In this document: piece by piece, positions 46,584 through 59,916 of the stretch
Layout of the letters: each line of letters starts with the position of its first letter
Numbering within the stretch: position 1 is the first letter of the stretch
Source: Lutraria lutraria
Taxonomy: Eukaryota; Mollusca; Bivalvia; Venerida; Mactridae
DNA length: 64,000 nucleotides
Assembly: GCA_964023205.1 (NCBI GenBank)
Contig: OZ026844.1
Location: 6,632,840-6,696,839 of the forward strand
Reading direction: 5' to 3'
Translations under genes and position numbers: made by a program
The notes under the pieces: generated by a model
Seen by the model: the letters and a program-made list of their open reading frames with translations, nothing else
What the model was told of the DNA's origin: nothing
The model's database searches: none

Positions 46584-49500
46584 TCAATTACAACAACCTG
46601 CATACTTCAGACAATGCCCCAAAACAACCACCTCTAAACCATGATAACTTGTAAACCTCAAATACATCCCAATTACAGTCACCTCTTGTATACAGTAAGT
46701 TGTAAACAACAAATACCTCCTAACTACAGTCACCTCTTGTACACAGTAAGTTGTAAACCTCAAATACCTCCCAATTACAGTCACCTGTTGTATACAGTAA
46801 CTTGTAAACCACAAATACCTCCCAACTACAGTCACCTCTTGTACACAGTAACTTGTAAACCTTAAATACACCCCAATTACAGTCACCTCTTGTATAAAGT
46901 AACTTGTAAACCTTAAATACCTCCCAATTACAGTCACCTCTTGTATACAGTAACTTGTAAACCTTAAATACACCCCAATTACAGTCACCTCTTGTATAAA
47001 GTAACTTGTAAACCTTAAATACCTCCCAATTACAGTCACCTCTTGTATACAGTAACTTGTAAACCACAAATACCTCCCAACTACAGTCACCTCTTGTATA
47101 CAGTAACTTGTAAACCTTAAATACCTCCCAACTACAGTCACCTCTTGTATACAGTAACTTGTAAACCTTAAATACCTCCCAACTACAGTCACCTCTTGTA
47201 TACAGTTACTTGTAAACCACAAATACCTCCCAACTACAGTCACCTCTTGTATACAGTAACTTGTAAACCTTAAATACACCCCAATTACAGTCACCTCTTG
47301 TATACAGTAAGTTGTAAACCTTAAATACACCCCAATTACAGTCACCTCTTGTATACAGTAACTTGTAAACCTTAAATACCTCCCAATTACAGTCACCTCT
47401 TGTATACAGTAACTTGTAAACCACAAATACCTCCCAACTACAGTCACCTCTTGTACACAGTAACTTGTAAACCACAAATATCTCTCAATTACAGTCACCT
47501 CTTGTATAAAGTAACTTGTAAACCTTAAATACACCCCAATTACAGTCACCTCTTGTATACAGTAACTTGTAAACCACAAATACCTCCCAATTACAGTCAC
47601 CTCTTGTATACAGTAACTTGTAAACCTTAAATACCTCCCAATTACAGTCACCTCTTGTATACAGTAACTTGTAAACCACAAATACCTCCCAATTACAGTC
47701 ACCTCTTGTATACAGTAACTTGTAAACCTTAAATACACCCCAATTACAGTCACCTCTTGTATACAGTAACTTGTAAACCACAAATACCTCCCAATTACAG
47801 TCACCTCTTGTATACAGTAACTTGTAAACCTTAAATACACCCCAATTACAGTCACCTCTTGTATACAGTAACTTGTAAACCACAAATACCTCCCAATTAC
47901 AGTCACCTCTTGTATACAGTAACTTGTAAACCTTAAATACCTCCCAATTACAGTCACCTCTTGTATACAGTAACTTGTAAACATTAAATACACCCCAATT
48001 ACAGTCACCTCTTGTATAAAGTAACTTGTTAACCTTAAATACCTCCCAATTACAGTCACCTCTTGTATACAGTAACTTGTAAACCACAAATACCTCCCAA
48101 CTACAGTCACCTCTTGTATACAGTAACTTGTAAACCTTAAATACCTCCCAACTACAGTCACCTCTTGTATACAGTTACTTGTAAACCACAAATACCTCCC
48201 AACTACAGTCACCTCTTGTATACAGTAACTTGTAAACCTTAAATACACCCCAATTACAGTCACCTCTTGTATACAGTAAGTTGTAAACCTTAAATACACC
48301 CCAATTACAGTCACCTCTTGTATACAGTAACTTGTAAACCTTAAATACCTCCCAATTACAGTCACCTCTTGTATACAGTAACTTGTAAACCACAAATACC
48401 TCCCAACTACAGTCACCTCTTGTACACAGTAACTTGTAAACCACAAATATCTCTCAATTACAGTCACCTCTTGTATAAAGTAACTTGTAAACCTTAAATA
48501 CACCCCAATTACAGTCACCTCTTGTATACAGTAACTTGTAAACCACAAATACCTCCCAATTACAGTCACCTCTTGTATACAGTAACTTGTAAACCTTAAA
48601 TACCTCCCAATTACAGTCACCTCTTGTATACAGTAACTTGTAAACCACAAATACCTCCCAATTACAGTCACCTCTTGTATACAGTAACTTGTAAACCTTA
48701 AATACACCCCAATTACAGTCACCTCTTGTATACAGTAACTTGTAAACCACAAATACCTCCCAATTACAGTCACCTCTTGTATACAGTAACTTGTAAACCT
48801 TAAATACACCCCAATTACAGTCACCTCTTGTATACAGTAACTTGTAAACCACAAATACCTCCCAATTACAGTCACCTCTTGTATACAGTAACTTGTAAAC
48901 CTTAAATACCTCCCAATTACAGTCACCTCTTGTATACAGTAACTTGTAAACATTAAATACACCCCAATTACAGTCACCTCTTGTATAAAGTAACTTGTTA
49001 ACCTTAAATACCTCCCAATTACAGTCACCTCTTGTATACAGTAACTTGTAAACCACAAATACCTCCCAACTACAGTCACCTCTTGTACACAGTAACTTGT
49101 AAACCACAAATATCTCTCAATTACAGTCACCTCTTGTACACAGTAACTTGTAAACCTTAAATACCTCCCAATTACAGTCAACTCTTGTATACAGTAACTT
49201 GTAAACCTTAAATACCTCCCAATTACAGTCACCTCTTGTACACAGTAACTTGTAAACCTTAAATACACCCCAATTACAGTCACCTCTTGTAGATAGTAAC
49301 TTGTAAACCTTAAATACCTCCCAACTACAGTCACCTCTTGTATACAGTAACTTGTAAACCACAAATACCTCCCAACTACAGTCACTTCTTGTATACAGTA
49401 ACTTGTAAACCTTAAATACACCCCAATTACAGTCACCTCTTGTATACAGTAACTTGTGAACCACAAATACCTCCCAACTACAGTCACCTCTTGTACACAG

Positions 49501-52500
49501 TAACTTGTAAACCTTAAATACACCCCAATTACAGTCACCTCTTGTATACAGTAACTTGTAAACCTTAAATACACCCCAATTACAGTCACCTCTTGTATAC
49601 AGTAACTTGTAAACCTTAAATAGCTGCCAACTACAGTCACCTCTTGTATACAGTAACTTGTAAACCACAAATACCTCCCAACTACAGTCACCTCTTGTAC
49701 ACAGTAACTTGTAAACCTTAAATACACCCCAATTACAGTCACCTCTTGTACACAGTAACTTGTAAACCTTAAATACACCCCAATTACAGTCACCTCTTGT
49801 ATACAGTAACTTGTAAACCTTAAATACACCCCAATTACAGTCACCTCTTGTATACAGTAACTTGTAAACCACAAATACCTCCCAACTACAGTCACCTCTT
49901 GTACACAGTAACTTGTAAACCTTAAATACACCCCAATTACAGTCACCTCTTGTACACAGTAACTTGTAAACCTTAAATACACCCCAATTACAGTCACCTC
50001 TTGTATACAGTAACTTGTAAACCTTAAATACCTCCCAATTACAGTCACCTCTTGTACACAGTAACTTGTAAACCTTAAATACACCCTAATTACAGTCACC
50101 TCTTGTATACAGTAACTTGTAAACCTTAAATACCTCCCAACTACAGTCACCTCTTGTATACAGTAACTTGTAAACCACAAATACCTCCCAACTACAGTCA
50201 CCTCTTGTACACAGTAACTTGTAAACCTTAAATACACCCAAATTACAGTCACCTCTTGTACACAGTAACTTGTAAACCTTAAATACACCCCAATTACAGT
50301 CACCTCTTGTATACAGTAACTTGTAAACCTTAAACACCTCCCAATTACAGTCACCTCTTGTATACAGTAACTTGTAAACCTTAAATACCTCCCAACTACA
50401 GTCACCTCTTGTTTACAGTAACTTGTAAACCACAAATACCTCCCAACTACAGTCACCTGTTGTATACAGTAACTTGTAAACCTTAAATACCTCCAAACTA
50501 CAGTCACCTCTTGTATACAGTAACTTGTAAACCACAAATACCTCCCAACTACAGTCACCTCTTGTATACAGTAACATGTAAACCTTAAATACCTCCCAAC
50601 TACAGTCACCTCTTGTATACAGTAACTTGTAAACCATAAATACCTCCCAACTACAGTCACCTCTTGTACACAGTAACTTGTAAACCTTAAATACCTCCCA
50701 ACTACAGTCACCTCTTGTACACAGTAACTTGTAAACCTTAAAAACACCCCAATTACAGTCACCTCTTGTATACAGTAACTTGTAAACCACAAATACCTCC
50801 CAACTACAGTCACCTCTTGTATACAGTAACATGTAAACCTTAAATACCTCCCAACTACAGTCACCTCTTGTACACAGTAACTTGTAAACCTTAAATACCT
50901 CCCAACTACAGTCACCTCTTGTACACAGTAACTTGTAAACCTTAAATACACCCCAATTACAGTCACCTCTTGTATACAGTAACTTGTAAACCTTAAACAC
51001 CTCCCAATTACAGTCACCTCTTGTATACAGTAACTTGTAAACCACAAATACCTCCCAACTACAGTCACCTCTTGTATACAGTAACATGTAAACCTTAAAT
51101 ACCTCCCAACTACAGTCACCTCTTGTACACAGTAACTTGTAAACCTTAAATACACCCCAATTACAGTCACCTCTTGTATACAGTAACTTGTAAACCACAA
51201 ATACCTCCCAACTACAGTCACCTCTTGTATACAGTAACATGTAAACCTTAAATACCTCCCAACTACAGTCACCTCTTGTACACAGTAACTTGTAAACCTT
51301 AAATACCTCCCAACTACAGTCACCTCTTGTACACAGTAACTTGTAAACCTTAAATACCTCCCAACTACAGTCACCTCTTGTATACAGTAACTTGTAAACC
51401 ACAAATACCTCCCAACTACAGTCACCTCTTGTATACAGTAACATGTAAACCTTAAATACCTCCCAACTACAGTCACCTCTTGTACACAGTAACTTGTAAA
51501 CCTTAAATACCTCCCAACTACAGTCACCTCTTGTACACAGTAACTTGTAAACCTTAAATACCTCCCAACTACAGTCACCTCTTGTATACAGTAACATGTA
51601 AACCTTAAATACCTCCCAACTACAGTCACCTCTTGTATACAGTAACTTGTAAACCACAAATACCTCCCAACTACAGTCACCTCTTGTACACAGTAACTTG
51701 TAAACCTAAAAAACACCCCAATTACAGTCACCTCTTGTATACAGTAACTTGTAAACCACAAATACCTCCCAACTACAGTCACCTCTTGTATACAGTAACA
51801 TGTAAACCTTAAATACCTCCCAACTACAGTCACCTCTTGTACACAGTAACTTGTAAACCTTAAATACACCCCAATTACAGTCACCTCTTGTATACAGTAA
51901 CTTGTAAACCACAAATACCTCCCAACTACAGTCACCTCTTGTATACAGTAACATGTAAACCTTAAATACCTCCCAACTACAGTCACCTCTTGTACACAGT
52001 AACTTGTAAACCTTAAATACCTCCCAACTACAGTCACCTCTTGTACACAGTAACTTGTAAACCTTAAATACCTCCCAACTACAGTCACCTCTTGTATACA
52101 GTAACATGTAAACCTTAAATACCTCCCAACTACAGTCACCTCTTGTACACAGTAACTTGTAAACCTTAAATACCTCCCAACTACAGTCACCTCTTGTACA
52201 CAGTAACTTGTAAACCTTAAATACACCCAAATTACAGTCACCTCTTGTATACAGTAACTTGTAAACCACAAATACCTCCCAACTACAGTCACCTCTTGTA
52301 CACAGTAACTTGTAAACCTTAAAAACACCCCAATTACAGTCACCTCTTGTATACAGTAACTTGTAAACCACAAATACCTCCCAACTACAGTCACCTCTTG
52401 TATACAGTAACATGTAAACCTTAAATACCTCCCAACTACAGTCACCTCTTGTACACAGTAACTTGTAAACCTTAAATACACCCCAATTACAGTCACCTCT

Positions 52501-54026
52501 TGTATACAGTAACTTGTAAACCACAAATACCTCCCAACTACAGTCACCTCTTGTATACAGTAACATGTAAACCTTAAATACCTCCCAACTACAGTCACCT
52601 CTTGTACACAGTAACTTGTAAACCTTAAATACCTCCCAACTACAGTCACCTCTTGTACACAGTAACTTGTAAACCTTAAATACACCCAAATTACAGTCAC
52701 CTCTTGTATACAGTAACTTGTAAACCACAAATACCTCCCAACTACAGTCACCTCTTGTATACAGTAACTTGTAAACCACAAATACCTCCCAACTACAGTC
52801 ACCTCTTGTATACAGTAACTTGTAAACCTTAAATACCTCCCAACTACAGTCACCTCTTGTATAAAGTAACTTGTAAACCACAAATACCTCCCAATTACAG
52901 TCACCTCTTGTATACAGTAACTTGTAAACCTTAAAAACACCCTAATTACAGTCACCTCTTGTATACAGTAACTTGTAAACCACAAATACCTCCCAATTAC
53001 AGTCACCTTTTGTATACAGTAACTTGTAAACCACAAATACCTCCCAACTACAGTCACCTCTTGTATACAGTAACTTGTAAACCTTAAATACACCCCAATT
53101 ACAGTCACCTCTTGTATACAGTAACTTGTAAACCTTAAATACCTCCCAACTACAGTCACCTCTTGTATACAGTAACTTGTAAACCACAAATACCTCCTAA
53201 CTACAGTCAACTCTTGTACACAGTAACTTGTAAACCTTAAATACACCCCAATTACAGTCACCTCTTGTATAAAGTAACTTGTAAACCACAAATACCTCCC
53301 AACTACAGTCACCTCTTGTACACAGTAACTTGTAAACCTTAAATACACCCCAATTACAGTCACCTCTTGTATACAGTAACTTGTAAACCACAAATACCTC
53401 CCAATTACAGTCACCTCTTGTATACAGTAACTTGTAAACCTTAAATACACCCCAATTACAGTCACCTCTTGTATACAGTAACTTGTAAACCTTAAATACC
53501 TCCCAACTACAGTCACCTCTTGTATACAGTAACTTGTAAACCACAAATACCTCCTAACTACAGTCAACTCTTGTACACAGTAACTTGTAAACCTTAAATA
53601 CACCCCAATTACAGTCACCTCTTGTATACAGTAACTTGTAAACCACAAATATCTCTCAATTACAGTCACCTCTTGTACACAGTAACTTGTGAACCTTAAA
53701 TACACCCCAATTACAGTCACCTCTTGTATAAAGTAACTTGTAAACCACAAATATCTCTCAATTACAGTCACCTCTTGTATACAGTAACTTGTAAACCTTA
53801 AATACCTCCCAACTACAGTCACCTCTTGTATACAGTAACTTGTAAACCTTAAATACCTCCCAACTACAGTCACCTCTTGTATACAGTAACTTGTAAACCA
53901 CAAATACCTCCAGACTACAGTCACCTCTTGTACACAGTAACTTGTAAACCTTAAATACCTCCCAACTACAGTCACCTCTTGTACACAGTAACTTTTAAAC
54001 CTAAAATTACTCCCACCTACAACCAC
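46584..54026 (-). other. 2480-codon open frame through the 51-bp array; probably not a gene
   Basis: The frame reads 17-residue repeats such as SYCIQEVTVIGRYLRFT about 145 times without a stop. A second minus-strand frame (VYKLLYTRGDCNWEVFK) is also open for stretches of up to 414 codons. Because 51 is a multiple of three and the unit lacks stops in these frames, openness is expected without selection. Both frames show only amino-acid-changing variants, no synonymous bias, and there is no exon, promoter or signal sequence. I list it so that it is not mistaken for a firm gene. Confidence 0.3.
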
Positions 54027-54911
54027 CTCTCATATACAGTAACTAATAAACCACAAATACCTCCCAACTACAGTCACCTTTCATATACAGTAATTTGTAA
54101 ACCTTTAATACCTCCCAACTACAGTCACCTTTCATATACAGTAATGTGTAAACCTTAAATACCTCCCATCTACAGTCACCTCTTGTACACAGTAACTTGT
54201 AAACCTTAAATACACCCCAATTACAGTCACCTCTTGTATACAGTAACTTGTAAACCACAAATACCTCCCAACTACAGTCACCTCTTGTACACAGTAACTT
54301 TTAAACCTAAAATTACTCCCACCTACAACCACCTCTCATATACAGTATCTAATAAACCACAAATACCTCCCAACTACAGTCACCTTTCATATACAGTAAT
54401 TTGTAAACCTTTAATACCTCCCAACTATAGTCACCTTTCATATACAGTAATTTGTAAACCTTAAATACCTCCCAACTACAGTCACCTTTCATATACAGTA
54501 ATTTGTAAACCTTAAATACCTCCCAACTACAGTCACCTTTCATATACAGTAAATTATAAACCTTAAATACCTCCCAACTACCGTCACCTCTCATATACAG
54601 TAATTTGTAAACCTTAAATACCTCCCAACTACTGTCACCTTTCATATACAGTAATTTGTAAACCTTAAATACCTCCCAACTACAGTCACCTTTCATATAC
54701 AGTAATTTGTAAACCTTAAATACCTCCCATCTACAACCACCTCTCATATATGGTAATTTGAAAAACTCAAATACCTCCCAATTACAGTCACCTTTCGTAT
54801 TCAATAACTTGTAAACTTTAAATACTTCCTTAAACTACAGTCATCTCTCATATACAGAAACTTGTAAAACTGAAATAAATTAAAACTACAGTCACCTTTC
54901 TTCTACAGTAT
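46624..54911. repeat. Giant 51-bp tandem array, about 160 copies
   Basis: The unit includes CAGTAACTTGTAAACCTTAA, ATACCTCCCAATTACAGTCA and CCTCTTGTATA. The period is exactly 51 with almost no indels for 8.3 kb. Variation is confined to a few positions: TTAAATAC or CACAAATAC, CCTCCC or CACCCC, AATTA or AACTA, GTATAC or GTACAC or GTATAA. The right-hand 0.9 kb is a diverged subfamily (TTTCATATACAG). The plus strand has about four G per unit, a strong skew. The minus strand stays open as 17-residue repeats (see the entry at 46584). Confidence 0.97.
47130..49086. repeat. Higher-order repeat: 969-bp block (19 units) duplicated in tandem
   Basis: The order of unit variants from about 47130 to 48117 is repeated from about 48099 to 49086. 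Rare variants match at an offset of exactly 969 bases: ACAGTTACTTG near 47203 and 48172, CTTGTTAACC near 48025 and 48994. Confidence 0.9.
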
Positions 54912-55799
54912 ATTAACTGGTTACCAGTTGCAAGCAGAGTAGACCAAATAACTCTCTGTCAAGTTTTTAAATTAAATTAATTATAATCTTGCTCCTTCTT
55001 ATTTAAGTGAACATTTTACCCCTATGAGTGGTGTCCATAATTACCCAACTAGGTTCATAGTAAAGGCAGGTCCCAACTCAGATCACATGGGTTTTCATAT
55101 GTCAGACAGCAAGAGCTATGCTGTACCAATTGTCAATAGTTTTGGCAAAAAATCGTTTGCCTACATTGTATAATGGATGTTCTTTATGATACAGCTTGCC
55201 ACAAGATATCAGGGATGCCAAAAACACCCCGTCTTTTAAATCCATGGTTAAACAGTATTTTTTAAATATTTAGGTTAAGTGTGTTTTTAATATTTTAGAC
55301 ATTAGGCTAGCATACTATTATTATTATGTCATGAAAGATGGATTGTCATGTTCTTTTAAGCTATTTTCATTCAATTTCATGGCAGTTAGGTGTAAAATTT
55401 ATTGTAATATTTATCAACTACTATGTACCACTAGTCAGCATAGCAATTTTAGGAACAGCAAAGTTGTGATTGTTAATTCAGTATATTCATTTTTTAAAAT
55501 AGTTTTTATTATGATAAACATTGTGCATTTAATGTTTTACTTATGTCTTTAAAGGTAATTATGCATTTTGCTGTGATGCTAACTGTGATGTCATTCAACA
55601 CATTATCAAAAGGACCACACTGGAAATAATTCTTAACTTAAGAGTTTATAAAAAAACTCTTTTTTGTGTTATCCTTAACATATCATGTTGATTAACATGG
55701 CAAATAATTTCATACATGTTGTTAATTGTTAATTGTATGTTTTGATTATGCTTGCCATGTAGTTTTACATTTTATGTTAAAATAAATCTATCAATCTAT
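54912..55799 (+). mobile_element. Retroelement-like insertion in the array
   Basis: An 888-bp unrelated segment interrupts a unit at TCTACAGTA, and the same bases recur at its right edge. The right end is AATAAATCTATCAATCTATC, a poly(A)-signal-like motif with a short simple-repeat tail. This fits a retroposed copy on the plus strand. No reverse transcriptase is present. The 73-codon frame at 55331..55552 is not recognised. Confidence 0.6.
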
Positions 55800-55910
55800 C
55801 TACAGTAACTTGTAACATTAAATACCTCCAACAAAAAACTGTTTCTCATCTATGTACAATAACTCGAAAACCTCAAATACCTCTGAAGTCTGAAGTACAC
55901 CCATCTCTCA
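55800..55910. repeat. Diverged array units between two insertions
   Basis: Two degenerate units (TACAGTAACTTGTAACATTA, CAATAACTCGAAAACCTCAA) continue the array across the insertions. Confidence 0.8.
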
Positions 55911-56150
55911 TGACTACATACATGACTAGTTAACTTCTCTTTGATGTGTTGATTATATATTATGTCTGCATACTTTGCTTTTATATAAATGATAATTTGT
56001 ATATTTAGTTTCCTAATCCTCTGTTTTGTTTACAACTTATTTATGTTTACTCCCATGTCGCATGTAAATTATGTATATATTTATATTATGTAAATGATGA
56101 TGAGCCTTGGCTCAAGTCAAGTAATAAAATATCTGTTCTGTTCTGTTCTC
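55911..56150 (+). mobile_element. Non-LTR retroelement 3' end inserted in the array
   Basis: About 240 bp ending GGCTCAAGTCAAGTAATAAA and a (CTGTT)n tail. TCTCATG precedes and follows it, a 7-bp target duplication within an array unit. Confidence 0.65.
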
Positions 56151-56224
56151 ATGTACAGTAACTTTATAATCGATGGTCTCACTTGAAAATGCCAAACATA
56201 CAAAAATTGAACTTTTCAGGAGAA

Positions 56225-57480
56225 CAAAAGAATGTTCAGAATGTTTTTGTCAAAATTTTATTTCAAAATGGATACAATTTGTACAGAAATTTTATCCAAG
56301 TACAAAAGTCTTATTTTTTTAAGTAACACAAAGCCTGCACATTCAAGATTTTTTCTCTTACATATACATGTTGGGAATTTTTATACTAAAAATGCTGAAC
56401 AAGATCCAGTCAGAAAATGAACTAAAACAAAAATCCCAAACAAGCAAATTGAAAAACAAACAGTATTTCCCATTCTAATAACTCTAATATCATTCTAAAT
56501 AACTTCTGTATAAATAATAAAACAAAGAAACATAGAATTTGTCTAAGTGTTTCATCATTTTTCTGTTTGATAAACAATACAATAGAATGCGGAAACTGCG
56601 AAGAGTGTAGGTTTGGAATTTTTTTGCCTTCCTATTGACTGGCCAATTGAATTACGGCATTTTGTCACATGGCATTTTATTCCTTTCCCCGACTGGCTAT
56701 AGTGTTCAGTACTTTCAGAAATTGTGCGGGATATAGTATACAGAACTGAATCAAGTTTAGCGAAACATCAAAATTGTAACAAGAGGGCCTTGTTGAATCC
56801 TGTATGGTGCACCTGAGTATTGTTACACTTAGGGATACAATTTAATCAAAGAAAATTATTTGTCATAGTAAAAAGAGTTTTCTACCCCAACTGTCAAGTA
56901 GTTGTTGAAACATAGTAAATTTTATTAAAAAACAAAGGCTAGTTATCTGACTAATAGAGGGTAATATACCACTATTTGAAATTTGTACAAATATAGATTG
57001 CCTTTTACAGTGTGCATATCCTGACTCTATTAGTCCAATTCATGACATAAATGTAATTTCAAACCAATGCAGAAGACCAAAGGGATAGGCTCAGTTCTAA
57101 ATCTGGGGTTATCATTTAGATAAGACGGCCACAAAGCAATGATACTAACTCCAAGTTATGATTTGCACAACCTTGGTAGAGGTCCACTAGTCAATGCTAC
57201 ACACAAACATCAAAGCCCTAGGTTGTCTGTGTTTTTTTTAGAAGAAGATTTTTAAAGATTTTCAAATAAAATCCTTCTGGTTACCATTATGAATTCTTTG
57301 AACAACTTTGGTAGAGCTTCAAGCAAGGAACACACCACAGCAGTTTTCTTGAAATTGACCCAGTGGTTTAGGTGGAGATATTGTTTAAAGACATTGTTGA
57401 TGACGGACGGACAGACTTTGACGGACGGCAGACATAGCTTGATCCTGTGCCAGGTGAGCTATAAAGTGCATGTTCGGTAT
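56225..57480. other. Unique-looking segment with a bivalve-type repeat, inside the array region
   Basis: 56225..56780 is AT-rich with no gene seen. From 56781 the sequence ACAAGAGGGCCTTGTTGAAT starts a repeat related to the one at 44330; it ends near 57465 with GACGGACGGACAGACTTTGA and CCAGGTGAGCTATAAAG. Confidence 0.6.
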
Positions 57481-57499
57481 TTTCAAGTGAGACTATTGC

Positions 57500-58500
57500 T
57501 ATATTGCTATCTCTCGTCTATGTACAGTTACTTGTAAAACTTAAATATATCAAAAGTACAACCATCTCCCATATACAGTAACTTGTAAAACTTAAATACA
57601 TCAAAACTACAACCACCTCTCTTCTACATTGTATGTACAGTAACTTGTAAACCTCACCTACCTCCCAACAACAACTATCTATCATCTATGTGCAGTAACT
57701 TGTAAACCTCACCTACCTCCCAACAACAACTATCTATCATCTATGTGCAGTAACTTGTAAACCTCACCTACCTCCCACCAACAACTATCTCTCATCTATG
57801 TGCAGTAACTTGTAAACCTCACCTACCTCCCACCAACAACTATCTCTCATCTATGTACAGTAACTTGTAAACCTCACCTACCTCCCACCAACAACTATCT
57901 CTCATCTATGTACAGTAACTTGTAAACCTCACCTACCTCCCAACAACAACTCTATCATCTATGTACAGTAACTTGTAAACCTCACCTACCTCCCAACAAC
58001 AACAACTCTATCATCTATGTACAGTAACTTGTAAACCTTACCTACCTCCCAACAACAACTATCTTTCATCTATGTACAGTAACTTGTAGACCTTACCTAC
58101 CTCCCAACAACAACTATCTCTCATCTATGTACAGTAACTTGTAAACCTCACCTACCTCCCAACAACAACTATCTTTCATCTATGTACAGTAACTTGTAAA
58201 CCTCACCTACCTCCCAACAACAACTATCTCTCATCTATGTACAGTAACTTGTAGACCTTACCTACCTCCCACCAACAACTATCTCTCATCTATGTACAGT
58301 AACTTGTAAACCTCACCTACCTCCCACCAACAACTATCTATCATCTATGTACAGTAACTTGTAAACCTCACCTACCTCCCAACAACAACTATCTATCATC
58401 TATGTACAGTAACTTGTAAACCTCACCTACCTCCCAACAACAACTAGCTCTCATCTATGTACAGTAACTTGTAAACCTCAAACACAACCAACAACATCCA
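57500..58500. repeat. 55-bp tandem array, about 16 copies, related to the 51-bp family
   Basis: The unit contains TACAGTAACTTGTAAACCTC, ACCTACCTCCCAACAACAAC and TATCTCTCATCTATG. It shares the TACAGTAACTTGTAAACC core with the 51-bp unit but has a different second half. A few units carry 3-bp indels. Confidence 0.93.
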
Positions 58501-59100
58501 CCTCTCCTCTTCAGTAAACTTTGAACGTCAACTATTCCCAACAATAAATACCCTCAAATGCCTGCCATCTAGAGCCAACTCTCATCTTCAGTTACTTTTG
58601 TAAAAGCATTTATAGCTTACAAGTCACTCTACCCCCAAACAACAACCACTTCTCAATCAAACATGACAACTTGCAACACTCAGCTTTCTCATCTGCTTAT
58701 TTCTACAACCCTGCAACTTAATTCTTGGCGATATTGTGATTTTGGTATCATTTCTTCCGTCTTGATGAGCTCTTTATAAAGAAATGCTTCTAGATCTTGA
58801 TCCCCTAAATATGGTTAATTCAAAGTCCACAAACCCATAACTCATTTCAATTTTTTTTCTCAAAATGGGGAAAATGATATACTGGCTTGTAGAAATAAAC
58901 TGACAACCTGCCACAACAGGTATCTATCAATACTGCATTTTAACTTGACATGAAGATCCGAATGTGGCAAACATACAGCATTACAAAGCATCTCAACATA
59001 AATATAAGAATACAACAAACATATAACATGATGATCAATGTACATTAAAAAAACTTCAAATAATGATTTAAGTATAAAAAAACATAATAACTTCACATTA
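58501..59100. other. Degenerate array edge and AT-rich sequence
   Basis: Sub-motifs such as CAACAATAAATACCCTCAAA fade out; no gene was recognised. The 98-codon minus frame at 59156..58860 runs into the next tandem repeat and is judged chance. Confidence 0.5.
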
Positions 59101-59530
59101 TGATTAAGTATAATAACACATAATAACATCACATGATGGTCTAAGTATAAAAACATAACAACTTCACATTATGATTAAGTATAACAAACATAATAACACA
59201 TAATAACTTCACATTATGATTACTTATAACAAACATAATAACACATAATAACTTCACATGATGATCTAAGTATAACAAACATAATAACACATAATAACTT
59301 CACATGATGATTTAAGTATAACAAGCATAATAACATCACATGATGATCTGAGTATAACAAACATAATAACACATAATAACTTCACATGATGATCTGAGTA
59401 TAACAAACATAATAACACATAATAACATCACATGATGATCTGAGTATAACAAACATAATAACACATAATAACATCACATGATGATCTAAGTATAACAAAC
59501 ATAATAACATATCAAATGATGATCCTGTAT
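59100..59530. repeat. 46-bp tandem repeat, about nine copies
   Basis: ACAAACATAATAACACATAA then CTTCACATGATGATCTAAGT recurs with a 46-base spacing (for example at 59260 and 59306), with some shortened copies. Confidence 0.85.
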
Positions 59531-59739
59531 AACAAACCTAATAACTTCATGTGAAATTAGAATAAAACAAATGTACTTCATCACACAATAACTTATCATG
59601 AGGATCTGAGTAAAACAAATATACCATGTCACATTACAAATTTACATGATTATCCCAGGTCAATTGTTTATGACATCCTTTCAACTTGTTAGAACTCTAT
59701 GTTGTTTTAGCAATGTATACATAAAACTCATCACAGTAC

Positions 59740-59785
59740 CTCAACATGTTTGATATGACCAATACTTCACCAGTCGTAGTGATGC
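59740..59785 (-). other. Possible isolated 46-nt exon
   Basis: On the minus strand TATAG precedes and GTACTG follows a segment with one open phase, ITTTGEVLVISNML. No neighbouring exon was found, and it is not related to USP. Confidence 0.2.
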
Positions 59786-59916
59786 CTATAACATAAAGTG
59801 TAAAACAATTAGATAATTTCTGTGACAAGATATATTTATAGGAGATATATGTCCAAAACAAATCAAATTTTACAGAAGAAAATATATATGTTGCATGCTG
59901 AACGTTTCTATATATA

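Noticed and set aside
46720..54804. Many further long frames in the second minus-strand phase of the 51-bp array (up to 414 codons) and short plus-strand ones
   Set aside because: They are overlapping readings of the same satellite, open only because the unit length is a multiple of three.
46624..54911. CRISPR array
   Set aside because: Units are contiguous with no unique spacers, and the DNA is animal.
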